Part shown: positions 46,291 to 55,403 of the stretch, one piece after another | Layout: every line of letters begins with the position of its first letter | Position numbering within the stretch: the first letter of the stretch is position 1 | From: Oceanobacillus iheyensis HTE831 | Lineage (GTDB): Bacteria > Bacillota > Bacilli > Bacillales > Amphibacillaceae | Reading direction: 5' to 3' | DNA: 64,000 nucleotides | Assembly: GCF_000011245.1 (NCBI RefSeq) | Contig: NC_004193.1 | Span: 846,501 to 910,500, forward strand | Made by a program: the position numbers and the translations under genes | Notes under the pieces: generated by a model | Databases searched by the model: none | Told to the model about the DNA's origin: nothing | Seen by the model: only the letters and a program-made list of their open reading frames with translations

Positions 46291-46322
46291 ATTAAACGAC
46301 TCTTATCAGAAAAAAATAACTA

Positions 46323-46351
46323 TTGACTCTAATTATAAATGGGTTTAATAT
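46323..46351 (+). promoter_or_regulatory. Sigma-A promoter of the PTS_EIIC_2 leader
   Basis: TTGACT (46323-46328), a 17-base spacer and TAATAT (46346-46351). The transcript would start near 46358 and run through the structured leader. Confidence 0.65.
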
Positions 46352-46357
46352 AGTAAC

Positions 46358-46516
46358 AATTTACAACATTGAAAGGGGCATAATTACGATGTGCAAAACA
46401 GCTGTAACTCAAATAGGAATTTTAATTATATGACTATAAGATAAGTTGCTACATATTGGAATTTCGATGACGATCTTATGGTCTTAAAACAAGCCTATTG
46501 AGAAGGGCTTTTTTTT
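46358..46516 (+). ncRNA. Structured leader RNA ending in an intrinsic terminator
   Basis: GACTATAAGAT (46432-46442) pairs over 11 bp with ATCTTATGGTC (46473-46483), one G-U pair, and encloses a 30-base interior. Eight bases later AAGCCT/AGGGCTT (46491-46510) with eight T residues forms a terminator. The coding sequence starts about 95 bases further on. A 14-codon ORF (46390-46434, MCKTAVTQIGILII) precedes the stem. I recognise no known riboswitch consensus or T-box; it may be a new cis-regulator or a small RNA. Confidence 0.5.
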
Positions 46517-46611
46517 CTTATTTGAAAACCACTCGCTGCGTTTCTAAACGGGCGCTTGCGCTTTTGTTCTATCATCAGGTTAAAAACATATTGAATTAGG
46601 AGGGTCTATGG

Positions 46612-47640
46612 ATGAAGCAATCAACAAAGAAATATATTATCGATAGAATGTATAAAGGTTCACAAGGTTTAGCGAATGCGGTATTAGTAACATTAGGTAT
46701 AGGCCTTCTAATTGAAACATTTGGTACATTTACTGGTTGGGAAGGATTTATTACGATCGGAAATGCCGCCCAGCTAATGTTATCACCGGCAATTGGTGCA
46801 GGAATAGCCTATCAGTTAGGTGGAAATACGCTAATAATCTTTAGTGCTATGGCTGCAAGTACAGTAGGCGCGAATGCACTGGCGATGACTCCTGATGGGG
46901 CTTGGGTATTAACCACTGGCCAACCGATTAGTGCTGTATTAGCTGCTGCTGTAGCTATCTGGGTAGGAAAAAAAGTTGCTGGAAAAACGAAACTGGATAT
47001 GATGTCTATTCCTTTCTCGGCTATATTTGTAGGTGGAATTGCAGGAGTTGGTTTGGCTGCGGTAACGACACCTTTGTTAGAGGAAATTAGTCGTATTATT
47101 GCCAATTCAACCATAGGATCACCGCTTTTGACATCTGTAGTTATTGCACTTATATGGAGTATTTTCTTGATGTCACCTGCGTCTTCAGCAGCGTTAGCGA
47201 TAGCTTTACAACTTGATCCCGTGTCTAGTGCAGCCGCATTAATTGGATGCACGGCTCAATTTGCCGGATTTACAGCAATGTCTATAAGACAAAATAATTT
47301 AGGTGCAAACATTGCCCAATCATTTCTAACACCGAAAGTTCAAGTTCCGAATATAGTTAAAAATCCACGCTTAGTTGCAGGGCCGTTTTTATCATCAATA
47401 ATTTGTGCTCCGATTGCTATCTTAGTGTTTGATTTTCAAGTGCCGTATGAGCTAGCAGGTCTTGGTTTGAATTCGTTCATTGCTCCGTTAAATATACTAG
47501 CAAATCAAGGTCCAGGAGTGTTATTGATGTATATCGTTGTTGGGGTCGTTATTCCAGCAGTGATATCAGTTACTGTGTATCAATCATTAAAAGCAAGAGG
47601 TTGGGCAAAAACAGGGGACTTGCATATGGAAATTCAATAA
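46612..47640 (+). CDS. PTS_EIIC_2-type membrane transporter
   Basis: A 342-residue polytopic membrane protein with about nine to ten helices, belonging to the PTS EIIC-like group without A or B domains. Characteristic stretches are GNAAQLMLSPAIGAGIAYQLGG, AFAGFTAMSIRQNNLGANIAQ-like loop, and NSFIAPLNILANQGP. The substrate of this group is unknown to me. AGGAGG ribosome site. It lies divergent from fruRKA, behind the leader RNA, and ends at a terminator. Confidence 0.75.
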   Translation: MKQSTKKYIIDRMYKGSQGLANAVLVTLGIGLLIETFGTFTGWEGFITIGNAAQLMLSPAIGAGIAYQLGGNTLIIFSAMAASTVGANALAMTPDGAWVLTTGQPISAVLAAAVAIWVGKKVAGKTKLDMMSIPFSAIFVGGIAGVGLAAVTTPLLEEISRIIANSTIGSPLLTSVVIALIWSIFLMSPASSAALAIALQLDPVSSAAALIGCTAQFAGFTAMSIRQNNLGANIAQSFLTPKVQVPNIVKNPRLVAGPFLSSIICAPIAILVFDFQVPYELAGLGLNSFIAPLNILANQGPGVLLMYIVVGVVIPAVISVTVYQSLKARGWAKTGDLHMEIQ

Positions 47641-47665
47641 ATTAATTATAGAGAATGAAGAGAAA

Positions 47666-47705
47666 TAGGAGGCTGAGATAACATATTGATGTTCCCAGCC
47701 TCCTA
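47666..47705. terminator. Terminator between the transporter and yojO
   Basis: TAGGAGGCTG (47666-47675) pairs perfectly with CAGCCTCCTA (47696-47705). It lies between the convergent genes. Confidence 0.75.
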
Positions 47706-47733
47706 TATTTAATCTCCATTATTGCTCCTCTCT

Positions 47734-49650
47734 TTACATTGCTTTTAGAAGCAATCGTTTGAGCAGAGGAGTAAAATGTTCTGGTAGTTCTTCAACATGG
47801 GGGATCATGATTCGTTCTTTTCCGTAAATGTTCTTCATCGTGGTGTCGTTTTTCTCCTGTATTTCTCCATTGGCCAGAAACATCCCAATTACATCGATAT
47901 GATGTTTTCTTGCTTCAGTTACTGCTTGATGAGTATCAAGAATTCCATTCTGATCATACCCACTTGCAGCAGGTTCGCCATCTGAAAATACAAGTAAGAA
48001 CTTATTTTTTTCATTACGTTTCATTAATTGTTTTGTAATGTAGCGAATACTAAAACCATCACGATTATCTTCTTGTGGTTCTAGTTGCATAATCTTTGCA
48101 CCATTATTCTCATATAAAGAATCATTTAATTCATGGATATATTGTAAATAGTTAGGCTGATAATTTTCTTTTACTTCATTGGCGTCTTCCCAAAAACCAA
48201 TGATTTCATGTGGGATGCGTAATTCTTTTAATACTTCATGGAAAAGAACAACGCCACGCTTCGTTTCTTCCATTTTATTTACCATTGAAGCTGAACAATC
48301 AATCAGTAAAGTGAAAACTGCATCAAATTCTTTTGATTCTTGTTCTTTCTTATAAAATACTCGAGGAGACTCATCTATGATAATAGGTAATAACTTCTTA
48401 GAGAGTCGGCCGAATAAAAGCTCAGTTCTTGGGAAATTACGTTTATGCTCTAATGTTAGTTGAATTGTTTTTGCTAGTTTTCGCTTATATGGGTCAACCT
48501 CAACCACATATTGATCATATTTTTCTTGGTCATCTAGAGAAGGATGCTCTGCTTTTTCGATTAGCATGACTGCATCTTCATTTTCTTTTCCATATTCAGA
48601 ACCACTATTACCAGATTGTTGTTCTTCTTGTTTGGATAATGTTTCTTTATCTGAATAATCCTGTTGTTTACTTTGAACCGAGGAACCTTGAACAGCAGCC
48701 ATGGCTTGATCAGCATCTTCTGTTTCACGAGCTCCTCCGCCCATCATATTGGTTTTTGTTCCTTGCTCAAGTTCAAATTGAAGGAAATTTTGCTTTCTAT
48801 TCTCATTTTTGTTCTCACGATGCCATGTAGAAAAAGTCTCATCAAAATATTCATTCTCATTATCTTCGTCTAGCCATTGTTCATCATCATTTACTACATC
48901 ATCTGTTCGTGTCAGCTCATCAAACAATGTGTTTTTTTCGTAAAATTCGATATGCCCAATAGGAAAGACAAAATACTCGTGAATGCTATCGTTATAGTCC
49001 GTTGCTTGAATTAGACGAACAATAGACAAGCATAATTGAGTATTATCTAATGTTGTCTTTGCTTCAAACACTTGATAGAGATATGGTTTTAATTTTTCCA
49101 GCATGTCTAGTTGCGCCTGAGGGACTCTTGGAAACGAGGGATCAGGTCCATCTGCGTATATAAGAAGATAAATCATACAAAAAAGTTCATCGGTAGCATA
49201 ACTTCTCGTTATGTTCGATTGTAATTGAGTTTGAAAATAGCGTTGGAAGAATTGGTGACGCTTTTCAAACCACTGTTTTGTCCCTGGACGATTTTTTCGA
49301 ATCATCTCTTCCAAACGTATATCTTCGAATAGCGTAATGAGTTGATTGGCAAATTTAGGTATCATTAACTCTGATACATCTTCTTTAAAGGTTTGCATAG
49401 TTGGAATATGAGTTTCCATCATCGTACCAAGTGTACGAAGAAGTACATCTGACTTCGTTCCCGCTGTTTTCGTTTCTATATCTAATTTATCCCAAAAACG
49501 ACTAGCAGTAATTTTATTGTCTGTAATGTCGACAAATGAGCCATAGCTATTTTCGAATTGCAACTTAGCATTACCGGACAATACAGTGGTTAGATCTTGT
49601 AATTGCATAAATAAATGCGTATCTACTTTGGATTCATGAAATCGATACAT
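47734..49650 (-). CDS. yojO: VWA-domain protein YojO (CobT/NorD-like)
   Basis: A 638-residue protein partnered with the MoxR ATPase upstream. The N-terminal helical half contains an acidic, low-complexity centre (residues about 240-370). The C-terminal 200 residues form a von Willebrand A domain with the MIDAS motif FTLLIDCSASM and a later SDGEP loop. Such pairs insert metals or remodel target enzymes (NorQ/NorD, CobS/CobT). The target here is unknown. AAGGAG ribosome site, 12 bases after yojN. Confidence 0.85.
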   Translation of the reverse strand: MYRFHESKVDTHLFMQLQDLTTVLSGNAKLQFENSYGSFVDITDNKITASRFWDKLDIETKTAGTKSDVLLRTLGTMMETHIPTMQTFKEDVSELMIPKFANQLITLFEDIRLEEMIRKNRPGTKQWFEKRHQFFQRYFQTQLQSNITRSYATDELFCMIYLLIYADGPDPSFPRVPQAQLDMLEKLKPYLYQVFEAKTTLDNTQLCLSIVRLIQATDYNDSIHEYFVFPIGHIEFYEKNTLFDELTRTDDVVNDDEQWLDEDNENEYFDETFSTWHRENKNENRKQNFLQFELEQGTKTNMMGGGARETEDADQAMAAVQGSSVQSKQQDYSDKETLSKQEEQQSGNSGSEYGKENEDAVMLIEKAEHPSLDDQEKYDQYVVEVDPYKRKLAKTIQLTLEHKRNFPRTELLFGRLSKKLLPIIIDESPRVFYKKEQESKEFDAVFTLLIDCSASMVNKMEETKRGVVLFHEVLKELRIPHEIIGFWEDANEVKENYQPNYLQYIHELNDSLYENNGAKIMQLEPQEDNRDGFSIRYITKQLMKRNEKNKFLLVFSDGEPAASGYDQNGILDTHQAVTEARKHHIDVIGMFLANGEIQEKNDTTMKNIYGKERIMIPHVEELPEHFTPLLKRLLLKAM

Positions 49651-49662
49651 TTCATATTCTCC

Positions 49663-50535
49663 TTAATCAAATAGTGTATCCGCAAGATTTTGTACAAACG
49701 CTTTTTCGCGATCTTCATCTAGTTTGTCTATTATTGAACGAAGTATCGCACGTTTAGGAGGAATGAAGGTAGTAAGATCACATGCATCTAACAGAGCTCT
49801 AATCGATGCGGCATCTTCTGATAGCTTACCTTGTTCCACAGCAGTTATTAAATCCTTTGATAAAGTAACATATAGATTAATCAAAGTTTCATCTTCTAAT
49901 TTAGTACTATTAGTAATAAGTTTGTTTAGTTGATCTCCTTGAATATAAGGGACATCGATAACGATAAAACGGTTTTTTAATGCTTCATTTAAGGGAACAG
50001 TTCCAATATATCCTTCGTTAATTGCTGCAATTACACCAAACTGCTCCTCAGCGGTAATAATCTCATTAGTGAATGGATTAGTAATCGTACGACGATAATC
50101 TAGAACACCATTAATCAATGGTAGTGTTTCTGGTTTAGCCATATTTATTTCATCGATATATAAAAATGTACCATGTTTCATTGAATTGGTTACAGGACCA
50201 GGCACAAAATCAATTGTTTGTTTGTCATTTTCATAACTTAACGTTTTAAATCCCATCAAGCTCTCCGCATCTAAATCAACCGAACAATTAACACTAAACA
50301 TCGGTTGTTGAAAAAGAGAAGATAGTGTTTCAGCAAACTTAGTTTTCCCAGCTCCAGTAGGACCTTTTAAAAGAATGTTTTTTCCCATACTTAGCGCAGT
50401 GACCGCATCAATAATTAGTTCTTCATTTGGAGGCATATAACCACCATCTCTAATCAAATCTTGATATTGGTCATGTTTGTATTGATTATTTTTAACTAGT
50501 TGTTGTATTCGTTGTGGTAAAAATTCGGCGTTCAT
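49663..50535 (-). CDS. yojN: MoxR-type AAA+ ATPase YojN
   Basis: A 290-residue AAA+ ATPase: Walker A GPTGAGKT, Walker B FLYIDEINMA, sensor and Arg-finger region RFIVIDVPY. The start at 50535 is preceded by AAAGGAG, which is itself inside the longer open frame beginning at 50553. Works with the YojO VWA protein as a chaperone pair. Confidence 0.88.
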   Translation of the reverse strand: MNAEFLPQRIQQLVKNNQYKHDQYQDLIRDGGYMPPNEELIIDAVTALSMGKNILLKGPTGAGKTKFAETLSSLFQQPMFSVNCSVDLDAESLMGFKTLSYENDKQTIDFVPGPVTNSMKHGTFLYIDEINMAKPETLPLINGVLDYRRTITNPFTNEIITAEEQFGVIAAINEGYIGTVPLNEALKNRFIVIDVPYIQGDQLNKLITNSTKLEDETLINLYVTLSKDLITAVEQGKLSEDAASIRALLDACDLTTFIPPKRAILRSIIDKLDEDREKAFVQNLADTLFD

Positions 50536-50706
50536 GTCATTACTCCTTTCCATGATATTGTATTACTAGTCTGGTAAAAAAACAAAGAATGCGCAGTTCG
50601 TTGCGATTTAACTGGAAGGTTGATAAGATAATTAATAGTTAGATTTTTTGGAAAACCTATTTTTATAAAGGATGTCCTTCGTGTGGACTTCTAGACTGGA
50701 GGAACT

Positions 50707-51660
50707 ATGACAAAGAAATCAATTGCAATTAATTTAGATTTAGATGAAAAAAACGTACAAGCAATTCAGGAAGTGGCTCCAGACTGGGAAATTTTTACTG
50801 GGAAAGACTTAGAAGAGGAGAAATTAAATCAAGCAGAGATACTGTTACATTGGCGTGAATCACAAGCAAAAAAATATAGGAAGAGTGACAATTTAAAGTG
50901 GGTTCAATCCTGGAGTGCTGGAGTAGATTATTTGGACCTGGATTATTTAAAAAAGAACGATATACATTTAACTAGTGCAAACGGAGTTCATGCATATCCG
51001 ATCTCTGAAACGATATTTGCATATATGTTAGGTTTTACACGATTAATACATACATATATTAGACAACAACAAGAGAAAAAATGGCATCATGCAAATTTAA
51101 AAGCAGAAATTCATGAGAAAACAATTGGAATTATTGGAGTAGGAGAAATTGGCAAGGAAACGGCTAAAATCGCTCAAGCATTTGGCATGAAAGTACTAGG
51201 AGTACGTCATTCAGGAAGACCTCTTGAATATGTGGATGAAATGTATACACCAGCTGATTTATCACTTGTTTTAGAACAAAGTGATTTTGTAGTGGTCACG
51301 CTACCTTTAACAAAAGACACACATCATATGTTTGGTAAAGAACAATTTGCACAGATGAAAAATAGTGCATTCTTTATCAATATCGGAAGAGGGCCTATTG
51401 TTGATGAAAGTGCATTAATTTCTGCGTTGCAGCAAAAAGAAATAGCGGGAGCAGGACTTGATGTTTTTGAAACAGAACCACTTCAATCGGATAGCCCATT
51501 GTGGGAGATGGAAAACGTAATTATCACACCACATTCTGCAGGTGCCACAGAATATTACACAAATCGAGTCATACATGATATTTTTATTCCTAATTTAAAA
51601 AGCTATCTTGATAAAGGAGAACCTACTATTAATGTGTTTCAGCATAAACTAGGATACTAA
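50707..51660 (+). CDS. D-isomer-specific 2-hydroxyacid dehydrogenase
   Basis: NAD(P)-dependent enzyme of 317 residues of the D-2-hydroxyacid family. Rossmann motif GIIGVGEIGKETAKIAQAFG, catalytic Arg in INIGRGPIVDE, Glu in FETEPL and His in ITPHSAG are all present. Substrate unknown; glyoxylate or hydroxypyruvate reductase activity is typical. GGAGG ribosome site; strong terminator after it. Confidence 0.9.
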   Translation: MTKKSIAINLDLDEKNVQAIQEVAPDWEIFTGKDLEEEKLNQAEILLHWRESQAKKYRKSDNLKWVQSWSAGVDYLDLDYLKKNDIHLTSANGVHAYPISETIFAYMLGFTRLIHTYIRQQQEKKWHHANLKAEIHEKTIGIIGVGEIGKETAKIAQAFGMKVLGVRHSGRPLEYVDEMYTPADLSLVLEQSDFVVVTLPLTKDTHHMFGKEQFAQMKNSAFFINIGRGPIVDESALISALQQKEIAGAGLDVFETEPLQSDSPLWEMENVIITPHSAGATEYYTNRVIHDIFIPNLKSYLDKGEPTINVFQHKLGY

Positions 51661-51689
51661 ATGATTATCAGTAGTTTCTACAGAACAAG

Positions 51690-51752
51690 CACGGATCTAA
51701 AATCCAAGGTAAAGTTAATTTTACTCGCCGGATTTTAGACCCGTGTTTTTTT
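51690..51752 (+). terminator. Terminator after the dehydrogenase
   Basis: CACGGATCTAAAATCC (51690-51705) pairs with GGATTTTAGACCCGTG (51730-51745), one or two mismatches, followed by eight T residues. Confidence 0.88.
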
Positions 51753-51810
51753 GGTTAGTAGGAAATACACTTACTTATAAAGAAATTTCAAAAATGTGTT
51801 TTCATATGTA

Positions 51811-51836
51811 TCTAATTAGATTATAATCTAATTAGA
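51811..51836 (+). promoter_or_regulatory. 26-bp palindromic operator over the promoter of the ArsR-DUF2087 gene
   Basis: Two copies of TCTAATTAGA (51811-51820, 51827-51836) flank TTATAA; the whole 26 bases is a perfect palindrome. The -10 TATAAT (51822-51827) lies inside, with TTTTCA as a weak -35 at 17 bases. Autorepression by the encoded ArsR-type protein is inferred. Confidence 0.75.
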
Positions 51837-51851
51837 TGAGGAGGTGTATTT

Positions 51852-52424
51852 ATGCAATTAAATCGAATCGTTAATTTTCATAAGACAATGGGAGATAAAA
51901 CTAGAATTCGTATTATTACCTTACTAAAGCAAGGACCACTTCACGGTCAAGCAATCGCAGGGAAATTAGGGTTAAAGCCTCCAACAATTTCTCATCACTT
52001 AACAAAATTAAAAGAAATCGATGTAGTTTATCAGCGACGTGATAAAAATACCATCTATTTCTATCTCAATGATGACAAACTTGAAAGAATGGCTTTAGCA
52101 ATCACTCGAATAGGGGGAGACGATATGTTTGGGAAATTTGACATTACCGATCAAGAGAAAACAAATGTCATAAAAAACTTTGTGGATAGTAAAGGAAGAA
52201 TTGAGACTCTACCAGCGCAAAGAAAGAAAAAATTAATCATTCTAGAGTACATGATAAGAGGGTTAAAGCATGGACAAACGTATAAGGAAACAGAGATGAA
52301 TGAATATATCATGCAATATCACGAAGATTATGCAACAGTGCGGCGTGAACTCGTTATGACTCACTTTATGTTTAGGCAAAATGGTATTTATGAACTTAAT
52401 CCAGTAGAAATGTGGCCTGTGTAA
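51852..52424 (+). CDS. ArsR-family regulator with DUF2087 domain
   Basis: A 190-residue protein. Residues about 1-80 are an ArsR winged helix (GDKTRIRIITLLKQGPLHGQAIAGKLGLKPPTISHHLTKL). The C-terminal 80 residues are a DUF2087 domain (KKLIILEYMIRGLKHGQTYKETEMNEYI). No metal-binding cysteines are visible, so it is not a standard metal sensor. GAGGAGGTG ribosome site. Palindromic sites flank the gene on both sides. Confidence 0.88.
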   Translation: MQLNRIVNFHKTMGDKTRIRIITLLKQGPLHGQAIAGKLGLKPPTISHHLTKLKEIDVVYQRRDKNTIYFYLNDDKLERMALAITRIGGDDMFGKFDITDQEKTNVIKNFVDSKGRIETLPAQRKKKLIILEYMIRGLKHGQTYKETEMNEYIMQYHEDYATVRRELVMTHFMFRQNGIYELNPVEMWPV

Positions 52425-52440
52425 TCAGGTCTTTTAAAAA

Positions 52441-52474
52441 AAGAACTAATTAGATAAGTGTCTAATTAGTTCTT
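52441..52474. repeat. Inverted repeat after the ArsR-DUF2087 gene
   Basis: AAGAACTAATTAGA (52441-52454) pairs perfectly with TCTAATTAGTTCTT (52461-52474) around a 6-base loop. It contains the same CTAATTAGA sequence as the operator. The T tail is weak, so it may be a terminator, a second binding site, or both. Confidence 0.75.
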
Positions 52475-52602
52475 TAATGAAATAAAAAAGGATTACTTGA
52501 AGAATCAATTTCATAATTAGGAGCCGAAGTACTCTTCCCAATCTTTGTTTGTGCCTCGCAAATATGAAATTGATTCTGATATTATTTAACTAGTGTGCAA
52601 CT

Positions 52603-53517
52603 TTAAGTTTTATGATTATATTCCAATAAAGAATGCTTATTCAATTGATTCCAATTATCGATACTCATTCCATGTAATATCCATGGTGAATCGATACTGA
52701 ATGGATGATTCGGTGGTAGATGATGTATATGATATTCTGGAATATCTAACCAAATATATACTTTCTGATCTGGGTGAATGGATTTAAGTTTATAGTAGTC
52801 ATCATATACCGTTTCCCATAATCCTGACTGTGTAAAAACATCTGAAAATGGAAAAATAACATGTAACAATATATCCTTTTTCACATCTTTCTTCGTAACA
52901 AGAGGGTAATCATGTTGATGAGTTTCATACACGTTCCAATTATCGATGTTTGAATGAGTAAATAATGAATTAGTCGCCGGAAACGGATAGTAACATTCGA
53001 AAGGAAATACGCGCTTGTCATGGATATATGTATCCTTAAGTAAGTTTGCTTTATCATTGGATTTCTCGATGAGGTGCCATCTCTTATTTTCCTGAATAAA
53101 CATATCAATTTCTTCTGTTATCGCAGGGTATAATTTCTCTTGCTCGATTAAACCAATATTTGTCAACACACGTCTAGCAGCAAGATTATTCTCTTGTGTA
53201 TTTCCGCCAACCCAAGTTATATTTGGCAATTGAAAAGCAATATCTCTAATGTATTTCATTATTTTTGTAGCGTAGTTTTTTCCTCGGTATCTGCGGTCAC
53301 TCCGAAGTCTTCCGAGCATCACATATTGATGTGCAAAGATTGAGTAACCAGCAATACTCACTAATTGTTCATCAACGAATAACCCGTATATACGATTTTG
53401 ATCAGTGCTTAATCGTTCAAAAACTTGAATAACATAATCATCTATAATACCGGTATCCATGGATTTTAGTAATGGTAAATCAGTTGTTGTCAGTTCTCTT
53501 ATATATTCTTTCATCAT
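52603..53517 (-). CDS. GNAT-family acetyltransferase
   Basis: A 304-residue protein. The N-terminal half is a GNAT domain with the acetyl-CoA loop RSDRRYRGKNYATKIMKYI and the AARRVLTNIGL stretch. The C-terminal 150 residues are an unrecognised domain rich in aromatic and His residues. Acceptor unknown. Possible starts are ATG 53517 or 53514, behind AGGAGG. Confidence 0.82.
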   Translation of the reverse strand: MMKEYIRELTTTDLPLLKSMDTGIIDDYVIQVFERLSTDQNRIYGLFVDEQLVSIAGYSIFAHQYVMLGRLRSDRRYRGKNYATKIMKYIRDIAFQLPNITWVGGNTQENNLAARRVLTNIGLIEQEKLYPAITEEIDMFIQENKRWHLIEKSNDKANLLKDTYIHDKRVFPFECYYPFPATNSLFTHSNIDNWNVYETHQHDYPLVTKKDVKKDILLHVIFPFSDVFTQSGLWETVYDDYYKLKSIHPDQKVYIWLDIPEYHIHHLPPNHPFSIDSPWILHGMSIDNWNQLNKHSLLEYNHKT

Positions 53518-53753
53518 GGCACCTCCTCTATATAGGATAATTATAGCTTTTGGAAAACATATACGTCTATCAATTAAATTACATCCTTTTTCTACAAATG
53601 TATGCTTTAAATGACAAGCGAATTGGTAAGGCTAGAGAGAATCAATGATTTAATAACATGATAAATGAAAGAATATAGGAAAAAATATATGCTTGTTCCA
53701 ATAAAATGATAGGAGTATAATGTAGTAGATGCTTAAATAATAGGAGGGGTAGT

Positions 53754-54041
53754 GTGGCTACTATTAGTAAGGGTGAAAATAAATTTTATGTAGGTGAAGA
53801 TATTCGTAATCCTCAAGCTGAAATAACTTTTGTCGAATCTGGGGAGAATCGTTTAGTCATTGATCACACCTATGTAGCTACTGATCTTCGTGGCCAAGGT
53901 ATTGCCCAACAATTACTAGACCATGTGGTGACTTACGCTAGAGAAAAGGGGAAAACAGTTGTACCTCTATGTCCATTTGCTAAAGGGCAGATTCAAAAAC
54001 AAGCAAAGTATAATGATGTACTAAACGTACAACATATCTAA
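53754..54041 (+). CDS. Small GNAT-type acetyltransferase (YjdJ-like)
   Basis: A 95-residue minimal GNAT domain from GTG 53754: IDHTYVATDLRGQGIAQQLLDHVV (acetyl-CoA loop) and VVPLCPFAKGQIQK. The VPLCPFA motif is typical of the small YjdJ/NATD1 group. AGGAGGGG ribosome site. An excisionase-like gene follows after 24 bases. Confidence 0.87.
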   Translation: MATISKGENKFYVGEDIRNPQAEITFVESGENRLVIDHTYVATDLRGQGIAQQLLDHVVTYAREKGKTVVPLCPFAKGQIQKQAKYNDVLNVQHI

Positions 54042-54065
54042 TATAATGGAGAAAGGTGCTAGGAC

Positions 54066-54296
54066 ATGTACATTACTATTCCTGAAGCAGCTGAATACTT
54101 ATCCATGAGCGAATCAACAGTATCTGCACTTGTCCTGCAAGGGAAAATTAATGCAATACATGACGGCAAGCAGTATTTAGTAAATAAGCAGCAGTTCACA
54201 ACTCACTTTGAACAAGTGGAAAAATATAAAAAAATGATAGAAGAATATTTACAAGAGCCAATTCCTGAAGATCTAGATGTAAAAGATGAAGATTAG
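54066..54296 (+). CDS. Excisionase-type (MerR-like) DNA-binding protein
   Basis: A 76-residue protein with a helix-turn-helix of the excisionase class (ITIPEAAEYLSMSESTVSALVLQGKINAI) and an acidic C-terminus. No integrase or attachment site lies nearby, so it is more likely a small chromosomal regulator than a phage excisionase. Probably co-transcribed with the upstream GNAT gene. Confidence 0.8.
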   Translation: MYITIPEAAEYLSMSESTVSALVLQGKINAIHDGKQYLVNKQQFTTHFEQVEKYKKMIEEYLQEPIPEDLDVKDED

Positions 54297-54374
54297 GCCA
54301 AGATGGAAGGAATAAGCTATTTTAGTTAGGGTGAGCCATCATCTTAACTTTTTTATATGAAGGAGTTATGATAT

Positions 54375-55286
54375 ATGAAGAAAAGAAAACCTCCCCGATC
54401 GAAGAAGGAACCTGCTTCCCTCACCTATGAGGTCGAAGAAACAGAACAGCTTTTACCATTTCTATTAAAGGTAATGGATAATCGAAGCAGGAATTCCGTA
54501 AAGTCGATTTTGACGAGAGGGCAAGTGTCTGTAGATGACCATATCGAGACGAAACATAATTTTATGTTGAACAAAGGTAGTACGGTGCGGATTTTGAAGA
54601 ACAAAGCAGCTATCCAACAGGATGTATTTGTAGGAATGTCGATTATGTATGAGGATGACGATATTATTGTAATAGAGAAAGAGTCAGGATTACTCTCGAT
54701 TGCAACAGAAAAAGAACGAAAACATACGGCGTTACATCAATTAATGCATTATGTGAAACAACAACATCCAGCTAATCGTGTATATGTTGTTCATCGACTT
54801 GATAAAGATACGTCTGGGGTAATGATGTTTGCAAAAAATGAACGGGTCAAACGCAAACTTCAAAATAATTGGAAAGATATTGTAAAAGAACGGACTTATG
54901 TAGCACTTGTAGAAGGGCAGGTAGCTAAGGAGAAGGGATATATCGTCTCTTGGCTCAAAGAAAGTGCAACTCGGAAAATGTATTCTTCACGAGTAAAGAA
55001 TGATGGTCAACGAGCAGCGACACGCTATCGAGTGCTGCAAACAAATAATCGTTATTCACTTTTGGAGTTACAATTAGAAACAGGAAGAAAGAATCAAATT
55101 CGTGTACACATGGAAGAGCTTGGACATCCAGTAGTCGGTGATAAACGCTATGGATCGAAAGGCAGGAGTGTAATCGGTAGATTGGGTCTTCATGCGAAGA
55201 TACTTTCGTTTTATCACCCTGTAACCAATAAATTAATGCTTTTCCGTTCTGATGTTCCTAATGCCTTCTTTCAAAAAACAAAATAG
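54375..55286 (+). CDS. RluA-family rRNA pseudouridine synthase with S4 domain
   Basis: A 303-residue enzyme that isomerises uridine to pseudouridine in RNA. An S4-like N-terminal domain (about 25-85, with SRNSVKSILTRGQVSVDD) precedes the catalytic domain, whose active-site loop VHRLDKDTSGVMMFAK holds the catalytic Asp. The GRKNQIRVHMEELGHPVVGD motif follows. Bacillus has several RluD-like paralogues; the target base is not determinable. Confidence 0.9.
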   Translation: MKKRKPPRSKKEPASLTYEVEETEQLLPFLLKVMDNRSRNSVKSILTRGQVSVDDHIETKHNFMLNKGSTVRILKNKAAIQQDVFVGMSIMYEDDDIIVIEKESGLLSIATEKERKHTALHQLMHYVKQQHPANRVYVVHRLDKDTSGVMMFAKNERVKRKLQNNWKDIVKERTYVALVEGQVAKEKGYIVSWLKESATRKMYSSRVKNDGQRAATRYRVLQTNNRYSLLELQLETGRKNQIRVHMEELGHPVVGDKRYGSKGRSVIGRLGLHAKILSFYHPVTNKLMLFRSDVPNAFFQKTK

Positions 55287-55295
55287 ATAATAGCA

Positions 55296-55346
55296 AATCG
55301 AACTATAGCCAACGTAATTGGTAGTTAGCTATAGCTCGATTTTTTA
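55296..55346. terminator. Terminator after the pseudouridine synthase
   Basis: AATCGAACTATAGC (55296-55309) pairs with GCTATAGCTCGATT (55328-55341), one mismatch, followed by TTTTT. Confidence 0.8.
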
Positions 55347-55403
55347 ATTACATCTTATATAAAGCGGATAATTCAGTCATGTCCGTCGCTATCTGCTTTG
55401 ATT

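Noticed and set aside
46812..47252. 146-codon frame opposite the PTS_EIIC_2 gene
   Set aside because: Explained by the regular hydrophobic codon pattern of the membrane protein on the other strand.
54066..54296. Phage excisionase marking an integrated element
   Set aside because: The helix-turn-helix is of that class but no integrase, repeat or attachment sites flank it.
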